Positions 41,171-53,100 of a DNA stretch of 64,000 nt are shown here, piece after piece (positions within the stretch are counted from its first letter, which is position 1; the number at the start of each line of letters is the position of its first letter). A model generated the notes under the pieces. It searched no databases, was not told where the DNA came from, and saw only the letters and a program-made list of their open reading frames with translations. The stretch spans positions 3,070,501 to 3,134,500 of the forward strand of contig NZ_CP041767.1 of NCBI RefSeq assembly GCF_022026395.1, given 5' to 3'. Made by a program: the position numbers and the translations under genes. The DNA comes from Brevibacillus brevis (lineage in GTDB: Bacteria > Bacillota > Bacilli > Brevibacillales > Brevibacillaceae).

Positions 41171-44100
41171 TGGACTCTCTAGTATTCCGCTCGTACCCGT
41201 TTCACGTGATCGACATTTGCCGCTTTCGTTTGCACAGCAGCGCTTATGGTTCTTTGACCGCTTGATGCCAAACAGTTCGCTCTACAACATTCCAACTGCC
41301 GTTCGTTTGCAAGGAGAGCTAAACATTGAAGCGCTCGAGCAAAGTTTGCAGATGATTATCTGCCGTCACGAGAGCTTGCGTACAACGTTCTCCGACATCA
41401 ACGGGGAAGCCGTTGCGGTGATTCATCCAGAGATGGATTGGAAACTGAACAAAATGGATATACGCGAGCTGCCAGATGATAGACGAGATGACGAAGGACA
41501 ACGCTTGACCAAAGAAGATGCGAACAAGCCGTTTGACCTCGTCACAGGACCGCTCATGCGTGCGACGATTATTCAAACAGGAGAGCAGGATTTCATCTTC
41601 CTGCTGAATGTACACCACATCATCGCCGATGGTTGGTCAGCGGGTGTTTTGCTCAGCGAATTATTTACCTGCTATCAGGCATTTAGCAAATCAGAAGTAC
41701 CGCAACTTACCAACCTGCCTATACAATACGCAGATTATGCGGCATGGCAGCGCGAATGGCTTACAGGAGATGTATTGGAAAAACAACTGTCCTACTGGCG
41801 TGCAAAGCTGGGTGGAGCAGAACCGCTTCTCGTATTGCCGACAGATCGTCCCCGTCCTGCTGTTCAGTCCTATGAAGGAAGCAGCATCACACTGATGTAT
41901 GACAAAGAATTGATGACGAATCTGCATTCTTTGAGCAAGCGCGAAGGTACGACGTTGTTTATGACGTTGCTCGCCGCATTCCAAGTATTTCTGTATCGAT
42001 ATACAGGACAAGACGACATTCTCGTCGGTACTCCTGTAGCAGGACGCAGTCACCAAGAGACAGAAGGATTAATTGGATTTTTCATCAACACATTGGCGAT
42101 GCGAACAGATTTGTCAGGCGAGCCTAGCTTCAGAGAGGTACTTAGCCGTGTACGGGAAACAGCCTTGGGAGCCTATTCCCATCAAGATCTACCCTTTGAA
42201 AAGCTTGTAGACGAGCTGCAATTAGAGCGCAGTCTCAGTTACTCGCCTTTGTTCCAAGTGATGTTCGTTCTGCAAAATATTCCAGTTCAGGTAGAAGCGC
42301 TTGACGGGATTCGCATTTTGCCACCAAAAGGGAATCAACAGGTAGAAACAACCAAGTTTGATCTCACCTTGACGATGGCAGAGACGGCAGACGGTCTGTC
42401 CGCTACATTCGAGTACAACACATCTCTATTTAACCAGAACACAGTAGAACGAATGATCGAACACTTTACGCAGCTGCTCAAGGCCGTTGCTGCCAACGCA
42501 AACCAGGCGATCACCGCTACACAACTGATGGGAGAAACGGAGCAGCAGCAGGTCGTAACAGAATGGAACAACACCGCAATGGCCTACTCCAAGGATCATT
42601 GCGTACATGAACTGGTGGATCAGGTCGCTCATGAAATGCCCAACCAGCTGGCTGTTTTCACACGGGACCAATCCATTACGTATGCGGAACTGAATGCCAA
42701 AGCGAATCAACTCGCGCATTATCTGCAAAAACAGGGAATCGGTCAGGAAAATCTGGTAGGGATCTGCGTTGAGCGCTCGATTGAGATGCTGATCGGTCAA
42801 TTGGCTATCATGAAAGCTGGCGGTGCCTACGTACCAATGGACCCCGCGTATCCCAAGGATCGTCTCGCCTTCATGATGCAGGATGCAGGTATGTCGATTG
42901 TGCTTACACAAGCCAGCCTCGCAGAAAAACTCCCTGCGGGTACGAGCCAATTGATTTGCCTGGACACAGACTGGGAGTCGATCGCTCAGGAAAGTACGAT
43001 GACTCCAATGAACTTGACTACGACGAACCAGCTTGCTTACGTCATCTACACATCTGGTTCGACAGGCACGCCAAAAGGGGTTGAGATCGAGCACGCGGCT
43101 CTTCTCAATTTAATTTCCTGGCATCAACGCGTATATCATGTCACGTCTGAAGATCGCGCATCACAGATCTCCGGGACGGCATTTGACGCATCTGTTTGGG
43201 AAATTTGGCCTTATTTAACAAAAGGAGCCACGCTTTATTTACCAGAAGAGGAAATCCGTCTCATACCGGAAAAACTGCGTGATTGGCTCATCCATTCTGA
43301 GATCACCATCAGCTTTTTGCCGACGCCTTTAACAGAGAGCTTGTTGGCGCTGGATTGGCCGAGCCATACCAAGCTTCGTTACATGCTGACAGGAGGAGAC
43401 AAGCTCCATCACTATCCGAGTTCGAACCTGCCGTTTATCCTGGTGAACCAATACGGTCCAACCGAAAACGCAGTCGTTGCAACAGCTGGTATCGTTCCGG
43501 TAGCGACAGGACAAAGCATTGCACCATCCATTGGACGTCCGATTGACAACGTGCAAGTCTATATTCTCGATGCGCGTATGCAGCCTGTACCCGTAGGTGT
43601 CACGGGTGAGCTATACATTGGTGGAAGTTCCTTGGCCCGCGGCTACCTGAATCGTCCCGAACTGACACAAGAGCGCTTTGTCACTCATCCTTTTAGTGAA
43701 AGAGAAGGAGCACGTCTCTACCGTACAGGGGATCTGGTGCGCTACCTGGAGGACGGCAACATTGAGTTCATCGGTCGTGCAGATGATCAGACGAGTATTC
43801 GCGGATTCCGCGTTGAACTGGGGGAAGTAGAAACAGCCATTCTCGCTCACCCTGCGGTAAAAGAAGCAGTGGTCACTGTTTGCACGGACCATCAAGGGAC
43901 GAAGCGTCTTGCTGCGTACCTGGTTGTAGAAGAGGACACGGAGATTACCACAAGTGACATCCGCAAAGCGCTAAAGGAAGTACTGCCTGATTACATGGTT
44001 CCTGCATTTTTCATCCCGTTAGGATATCTGCCGCTCACACCAAACGGAAAGGTAGACCGTAAAAATTTGCCTGCACCTGACTTCAATCGTCCTGAGCTGG

Positions 44101-47100
44101 AAGGAAAATTTGTCTCCCCAACAACGCAAAAGGAGCAACAGCTTGCCGCGATATGGAAAGATGTGCTCGGTATTGACCAAATTGGCATACACGATAATTT
44201 CTTCGAGCTGGGCGGTGATTCGATTCTCAGTATCCAGATCGTGTCACGTGCCAATCAATTAGGTCTAAGGCTCACTCCGAAGCAATTATTCGAGTACCAA
44301 ACCATCGCTGAATTAGCAGAGGTCGTTGAGGAAAAAGAAGCGATCCTTGCTGAACAAGGTCCGATTATCGGCGAATTGCCGCTCTTGCCGATTCAGAAGT
44401 GGTTCTTCCAGCTTCCGCTGAAGAACAGACATCACTGGAATCAATCCGTACTGCTCTCCATCCAGCCAGGTATTGATCAGGAAGCACTGAAACAAGCGGT
44501 AGGGCATTTACTCAATCAGCACGATGCTTTACGTATGCGTTATATACAGACAGAGTTTGGCTGGAAGCAAGAGATGGAAGCGCCTAGTGATACGATTCCA
44601 TTCCGGATGGAAGATCTGTCCCACCTTACACCAGATGAGCAATGCAAGGCCATCGAAAAGATTGCAGATGAGACGCAGGCAAGTCTGAATTTGTTTGAAG
44701 GACATGTGGTTCAGTCCATTTATTTTGATTTGGGTCAAGACCAACCTAATCGTCTGTTGATTGTCGCACATCACTTGGTCATTGACGGGGTATCGTGGCG
44801 CATCATTCTCGAGGACTTGCAAAACGCCTACCAACAAATTGTCGCAGGGCAAGCGGTGAAACTACCAGCGAAAACGACCTCCTACAAAGAATGGGCGGAA
44901 GAACTGGAGCGCTATGCGAATTCAGATGCTTTGGAAAACGAAACAAAGTACTGGATGAGCAAATCCTCCGTCGATTCAGCACAACTACCTGTGGATATGA
45001 CAGATGAAGGGGAGAATACAGAAGCAACGACAAAGTCCGTCAGCGCTACATTAACCAGCGAAGAAACCAAAGCACTACTGCAAAACGTACCGCAGGCATA
45101 CCGCACCCAGATCAATGACGTCCTGCTAACCGCTTTGGCAAAGTCGCTTACTCGATGGACGGGTAATCGATCTGTCTTCGTAAACGTAGAAGGGCATGGT
45201 CGTGAAGAATTGTCAGAGAGAATTGATCTGTCCCGTACGATCGGCTGGTTCACCAGCATGTATCCAGTGCACCTTCAATGGGACGAAACATTCTCCGTAG
45301 GAAAAGCACTTTTGACGACCAAAGAAGAACTGCGTGCGATCCCGAACAAAGGGCTTGGTTATGGCGTTCTTCGTTACCTCCATGCGGATCAGCATATTGT
45401 CGATGAAATTTCCCGCATTCAAGCACAAGTGCTGTTCAACTATATGGGCAAAATCGATCAGATTGTCGATGGCGACTCCTTATTTGGCTGGGCACCTGAG
45501 TCCAGCGGTTCCAACCTTAGCCCGGACGCCGGGCGACACCATTTGATCGACGTAAATAGTGTCGTTGCAGGAGAACAGCTGCATGTGACGTGGCGATACA
45601 GTGAAAAGATTCATCTGGAGAGCACGATAACAGCAGTCGCGAAGGATTTTATGGATGCGCTTCGTGAGATTATTGCCCATTGCGCGACAGAGGAAGCTGG
45701 CGGTTACTCCCCATCTGATTTTCCGCTGGCTGAATTGGATCAGAAGAGCATCGACAAACACATCGGTTCTGACCGATATATCGAGGATGTCTATACACTT
45801 TCTCCGCTCCAGCAGGGGATGCTGTTCCACTCCCTGTATGCGAGCGACAGCGGGGATTACGTCGTCCAATTTGCGATTGATTTCAAGAACCTGAATGTGC
45901 CGGTATTCGAGCAAGCATGGCAAAAGGTGATGGACCGTCATACCATTCTAAGAACACACTTTGTCTGGGAAGGTTTGAATCAAGCACACCAAATTGTCCG
46001 CAAAGAGGTAAACGTATCTCTTTGTCAGGAAGATTGGCGTCATCTGCATACGGATGTACAGGATGAGATGTTTACCGCCTTTCTGGAGGAAGACCGTAGA
46101 CGAAGCTTCGATATTACACATGCACCTTTGTCACGATGGGTTGTCTTCCGAACAGGAGAAGATAGCTATCGCTTCGTATGGAGCTTCCATCACGTTCTCC
46201 TTGATGGTTGGAGTGTTCCTTTGGTACTGAACGAACTGTTTGCCTATTATGCATCGATCAGCGAAGGCCAAGAAGTTAAGCTTGGACATCCTCAGCCGTT
46301 TTCCCAGTACATTGCTTGGTTGAAACGTCAGGATATGCAGGAGGCCAAACGCTTCTGGGTAAACCAACTAAAAGGCTTCCACGAACCAACCAGCTTGGGT
46401 ATGAGCAAAGCAGTAGTCACTGCGGGACCGAAGCAATACGAAGAGAAGAGCGTCCTTCTATCAGAAGAAACGAGCGAGCACTTGCAAAAATTCGTACGCG
46501 AACACCAGTTAACGCTCAATACTTTGGTACAAGCGGCGTGGGGCTGGATTCTCGGAAGCTACAGCGGGGAAGGGGAAGTCATTTTTGGTGCGACAGGTTC
46601 AGGTCGTCCGGCAGACCTCTCCAATGTTGAGACGATCGTAGGTTCCTTCATTAATACCTTACCTGTCCGGATATCCTTGCAGACGAACGCGACCGTGCTA
46701 GAGTGGCTGAGAGACTTGCAGCACAGACAGTTGGAGATACGCCAATATGAATACACTCCGCTGTTCGACATTCAAGGATGGAGCGAACTGCCGCGTGGAT
46801 CTGCCTTGTTTGAATCGATACTCGTATTTGAGAATTATCCGGCTGTACAAGCAACAGAGCAAGAAACAGAAGAGTCCAGTTCAGCTTCGTCCAGTGTTTC
46901 TTTGGAAATTCACGACGTAGCAGCTGTCGAACAAACAAATTATCCTCTTACCTTGGTGGCAGCGCCAGGCAAGCAAGTGGCCATCAAACTCAAGTATGAG
47001 CAAAACCGTTTTGATGACGCGATGATCGACCGGGTCTTGGACCAAATTACCCAGCTCTTGGTCACTATGAGCAAGTCTCCGGAGATACATCTCGGTGACA

Positions 47101-50100
47101 TGACATTGATAGACGATGTCGAGCGCGAGCAGGTACTCATCGATTGGAATCGCACGGAGAAAGAGTATCCACGCGAACTTTGCATTCATCAGGCATTTGA
47201 ACAACAAGTCGCGAAAACTCCTGAAAATATTGCACTTGAGTATAAACAACAAGCCATGACTTATGCGGATCTGAACCAAAGAGCCAACCAGTTAGCACAT
47301 CTGCTTCTCGCTCAAGGCGTGCAGCCTGATACGACTGTTGCGATCTGCGTGGAGCGCTCCATGGAAATGATCATTGGCATTCTTGGTGTATTAAAAGCGG
47401 GAGCAGCTTATGTGCCGGTTGATCCAGCTCATCCCGAAGAAAGAATGGCTTTCATCCTGGAAGATTCACAAGCAACTGTCGTCCTGACACAAGCGAAACT
47501 TGCAGAGCCATTCACAAAAACGAAAGCGAACGTCATCTGCCTGGATGAAGGACTGTTCTACGAGCAGATGTCCGTAGAAAACGCACAAAGCGATGTCGTA
47601 TCAACCAATCTTGCCTATGTTATCTACACATCTGGCACCACGGGATTGCCGAAAGGGGTAGCCGTTGAGCATCGAAGTGTGATGAATATGGTGCAGGCTT
47701 ACCTGAATTACTTCGAAATAAACGAATCCAGCCGTGTCCTGCAATTTACGTCATTTGGCTTCGACGTTTCCATTTCCGAGATTCTTCAGGCGCTGCTCTC
47801 TGGAGGAACGTTAGTCATCGAAGATCGTGAGTCTCTGTTACCAGGACCAGACCTCGTTCGCACCCTTCGTGAACGTCGCATCACCAAGGTATCGATGGCA
47901 TCTTCGGTACTCGCGTCACTACCTGTTGAAGAGTACCCGGATCTGGTCTGCCTTGAGGTCGGAGGAGACGCATGCAGCCGTGAACTGGTTGCCCACTATG
48001 CAAAAGGACGAAAATTTTATAACTGCTACGGACCGACGGAAGCAACAGTTGGTACGGTCATCGCTCGATTAACGGATGCTGACCAAGCCCCAACGATTGG
48101 GCGTCCATTCCCGAATACCAAGTTGTACGTGTTAGATCGAAATCTACAACCAGTCCCTATCGGTGTTCCGGGCGAACTGTACATTGGTGGCGAGAGTCTT
48201 TCGCGTGGTTATTGGAATCGTCCAGAGCTTACAGCAGAGCGTTTTATCCCGAATCCATTCGGTCAACCGGGAGAACGACTCTATCGAACAGGCGACCTCG
48301 TTCGTTATCTGCCAGATGGCAACGTGGATTACATCGGTCGTGTCGACGATCAGGTGAAAATCCGCGGATTCCGTATCGAGTTAGGCGAAATTGCAGAGGC
48401 ATTGAGACAGCATGAAGCAATCAAAGAAGCAGTCGTTATTGCGCGAGAAGCAAGACCTGGTGACAAACGATTGGTAGCCTATTTGACTAATGCTTTGGAG
48501 CAGGAGACGTCGATAGACGAAATCAAGCTCTGGCTCAAAGAGAAACTTCCCGAGTACATGATCCCGTCCTATTTCATGTGGCTTCCGGAAATTCGACTGA
48601 CGGTCAACGGAAAAATAGACCGCAAAGCATTACCTGCGCCAGATTGGGGCCAGCTAACAGTCGTATATGTCGCTCCACGTACCCCCGTGGAAGAAATGGT
48701 CACCAACGTCTTTTCTGAAATTCTTTCCGTCGAGAAAGTTGGCGTCCATGACAACTTTTTCGAATTAGGTGGACACTCCCTGCTCGCAACGCAGACCGTT
48801 TCTCGCTTGCGGGAAATCTTTGGGGTAGAATTGCAAATTCGTACGTTGTTTGAGTACCCAACAGTCGAAGGGCTTAGTGAACAGCTCGTTATGCTGACCA
48901 AGCAAACATCCATTAAGATGGCTCCACCGATTGTAAAAGTATCTCGCAAAGAACCGCTCCCATTGTCATTTACCCAGCAGCGTTTGTGGTTCCTGGAGCA
49001 GTTCACGCAAGGAAGCTCAGTCAACAATATTCCATCGTTCCTACGGATTCAGGGAGACCTCAGCATATCCGCTTGGGAAGAAAGCTTGAAAGCTATCATA
49101 CAGCGTCATGAGAGCTTGCGTACTCGCTTTGAGGTTCGTGACGGACGTCCTGTTCAAGTGATTCACTCAGAGGACGACTGGGTTATGAACCAAACCGATC
49201 TGCGGGCTTTGGACCCTGCGAAACGGGAAGCAGAAGTCAAACGCCTAGCTGAAGAGGCCACACTCGAGCCATTTGACCTGACCAAAGGTTCGTTGCTCCG
49301 AGCCAATCTGGTTCAGCTCGATGAAAACGACTTTGTGTTCCTGTTCGTGATGCACCACATTGCTGCAGACGGTTGGTCGATGGGAATTTTGATGAGCGAA
49401 TTAATGACCAATTACAAAGCGTTTAGTCAAGGAGAGGCATCGCCATTTACGGAATTGCCGATCCAATATGCAGATTTTGCCGTCTGGCAGCGTGAATGGC
49501 TACGTGGAGAGGTTCTTGATGGACAGCTCGAGTATTGGAGAGAAAAACTCAAGGGCAGCGAACCATTACTGCAACTGCCAACTGATCGACCGCGCCCACC
49601 TGTACAGACATACGAAGGAGAAAAGCTCTCCGTTCAGTTTGGAGCCGACCTCTTGGAAGAATTGCGTAATCTGAGCGGAAAAGAAACGGCTACACTTTTC
49701 ATGACATTGGTTGCAGCCTTCCAAACGCTGTTGTACCGCTATACGAACCAAGAGGATATTCTCGTCGGAACTCCGATTGCGGGACGTAACAAACAAGAGA
49801 CGGAGCAATTGATCGGTTACTTCATCAATACACTCGTTTTACGCACAGATATGTCAGGTCAGCCAAGTTTCCGCGAATTGCTTGCACGCGTTCGTGAGAC
49901 AGCTCTGGGGGCATATGCGAACCAAGACGTTCCGTTTGAAAAACTGTTAGATGAGCTGCAGCTCGAGCGTAGCATGAGCTACTCGCCGCTATTCCAGGTG
50001 ATGTTTATTCTGCAAAACATCCCGATGCAGGTAGATCCTGTTGATGATATTCAGATAAGCAGCTTTGACGTCGGTGCAGAGGCCGTTACCTCGAAGTTCG

Positions 50101-53100
50101 ATTTGACGGTGACCATGTTGGAGACATCAGCCGGTCTCATTGCTACCTTGGAGTACAACAAGGCGTTGTTTGATCACAGTACGATCGTTCGAATGGTTGA
50201 TCATTTCCACAAGCTTTTGGAAGAAATCATTGCCAACCCGGATCAGTCAATCACCTTGCTACCGCTCATGCGTGAGGAAGAGGAACAACGACTCGTTACC
50301 GAATGGAATCGTACAGAAGCGCCATACCCGAAAGAAAAATGCGTGTATGAGATGATTGAGGACATGGTGGCGAAAGCCCCGGACAACATCGCTCTCATTG
50401 TAGGAGATCAAACGACTACCTACAGGGAATTGAACAGACAAGCAAACAAGCTGGCTCATTATTTACGCAAGCAAGGCGTGGGACCCGAAGTGCTCGTCGG
50501 TGTTTGCGCTCAGCGGACAACCGAGATGATGATTGGACTTTTGGCCATTATGAAAGCGGGCGGGGCCTATGTGCCAATCGACCCAAGCTATCCAGCAGAC
50601 CGCATTGCCTACATCATCGAGCACTCACAGGTTCCCGTCCTATTAACGCAAGAAAATCTGCTCCCAACTCTACCTGAGCACAACGCCAAAGTGATCTGCC
50701 TGGACAATGATTGGGAAGCAGTTGCCGACGAAAGCGAGGAAAACCCGACCAAGCTTGGGACTTCCGACAATTTGATCTATGTCATCTACACGTCAGGTTC
50801 TACAGGCAATCCAAAAGGTGTAGCACTCGAACATCGCAGTGTCAGCTACTTCCTATCGTGGGCACACGACACATTCACACCAGAGGAGATGAGCGGCGTA
50901 CTGTTCTCTACGTCAATCTGCTTTGACTTGTCTGTCTACGAAATGTTCGCAACACTCACCATGGGTGGCAAAGTTATCATGGCTGAAAATGCATTACAGT
51001 TGCCAGCCTTGCCAGCAGCCAACCAGGTGACATTGATCAATACCGTACCGTCAGCGGCGATGGAGCTGGTACGTATGAAAGGGATTCCGGCGTCGGTTCG
51101 TGTCATCAACCTTTGCGGTGAGCCACTTTCTAACAAGCTGGCACAGGAATTGTACGCCTTCGAACACGTAGAAAAAGTCTTTAATCTCTACGGACCGACA
51201 GAGGACACCGTTTACTCTACACACTCCATCGTGAAAAGAGGAGCCATCAGCGAACCACTGATCGGACGACCGCAGTTCAATACGCAAGTATTTGTATTAG
51301 ACAGTCATCGCAAACCAGTTCCAGTAGGGGTACCGGGAGAATTGTACCTCAGTGGATCAGGCTTAGCACGTGGCTATCTCCACCGCCCCGATCTGACCAT
51401 GGAACGCTTTGTGCAGAATCCGTTCCGTGGGCCAGGAGAGAGGATGTACCGGACTGGAGATCTCGTACGCTACTTGCCAGATGGGAATCTTCAGTTTATG
51501 GGCCGGGTAGATTACCAGGTCAAAATCCGCGGCTATCGTATCGAGTTGGGCGAAATCGAATCTGTTTTGAGACGCCACCCTGAAGTCAAAGAAGTCGTGC
51601 TAGTCGCTCGTGAAGACAGAGAAGGGGACAAACGTCTAGTAGCGTACATCGTGTTCGAAGAGCATCACACAAGTTCGTCTCATGACCTGAACCACTTCCT
51701 GACTGACAAGCTTCCAGCCTATATGATCCCGCAACACTTTATGATCATGGAGAGCTTACCGAAGACGCCAAACGGTAAACTGGATCGCAAAGCGCTACCG
51801 AAGCCGGAATACGACCGCTCGGAATCAGGCGTCGAATACCAAGCGCCGCAAACGCCAGTCGAGATTATGTTGCATACGCACTGGGCCTCCGTACTGGAAA
51901 TGGACAAAATCGGAGTACACGACAACTTCTTCGAGATTGGCGGTCACTCATTGCTCGCCACTCAGCTTATCTTCAAGGTTCGCGAAGAGCTACAGCTTGA
52001 GGTACCGCTACGAATCCTGTTCGAGACCCCGACCATTGCGGGTATGGCCAAGACCATCGAGGAAATTCTCAAACACGGTCTTTCTGCTGTTTCCCATGAC
52101 ATCGACGCAAAGGATCTCAAGGATGAAGTCGTACTCGATCCAGCGATTCAGGCTGAACAGCCGTACGCCGGTGATCCAAGCCAGTTCCAAGCGGCATTAT
52201 TGACAGGAGCCACTGGTTTCCTTGGTGCTTTCTTGTTGCGTGACCTGCTACAAATGACTGACGCTGACATTTACTGCTTGGTTCGAGCTTCTGACGAAGA
52301 GGAAGGAATGGCACGACTCCGCAAAACATTAGAGCTATACGAGTTATGGAATGAGGAGCAGGCGCATCGGATCATCCCTGTAATCGGTGATTTGGCAAAG
52401 CCACGTCTGAATCTGTCCGAAGACCAGTTCTCTGCGCTGGCTGAAAAAGTGGATGTGATCTACCACAACGGTGCTCTTGTTAACTTTGTCTATCCATACG
52501 CAGCCTTGAAGAAAGCAAACGTAAAAGGGACAGAGGAAATCCTCCGACTTGCTGTAGCCAAAAAGACCAAGCCTGTGCATTTCGTCTCCACGATTTTCAC
52601 GTTTGCATCCGAAGAAACGGAAGAATCCATGGCCTTCCGCGAAGAGGACATGCCAGAGAACAGTCGCGTCCTCACTTCCGGTTATACACAAAGCAAGTGG
52701 GTAGCCGAGCATCTCGTCAACCTCGCACGCGAACGCGGCATTCCAGCGGCGATATACCGTTGCGGACGGATGACTGGGGACAGCGAAACAGGAGCATGCC
52801 AGAAGGACGACCTGATGTGGAGAATTGCAGCAGGGATTATAGATTTGGGCAAAGCTCCTGACATGAGCGGCGATCTGGACATGATGCCGGTAGATTTTGC
52901 AAGTAAAGGAATCGTTCATCTCTCCATGACCAAGCAGAGCTTGAGCGAAAACTTCCACTTGCTCAACCCGAACTCAACCGATTACGAAGACCTGATTTCA
53001 GCGATTGAAAACAGAGGTTTTGTATTGGAACGAGTCACCATGGATGAATGGATTGAGGCGGTGCAAGAAGATACGAAAGAAAAAGGCAATGAGGCCAACT

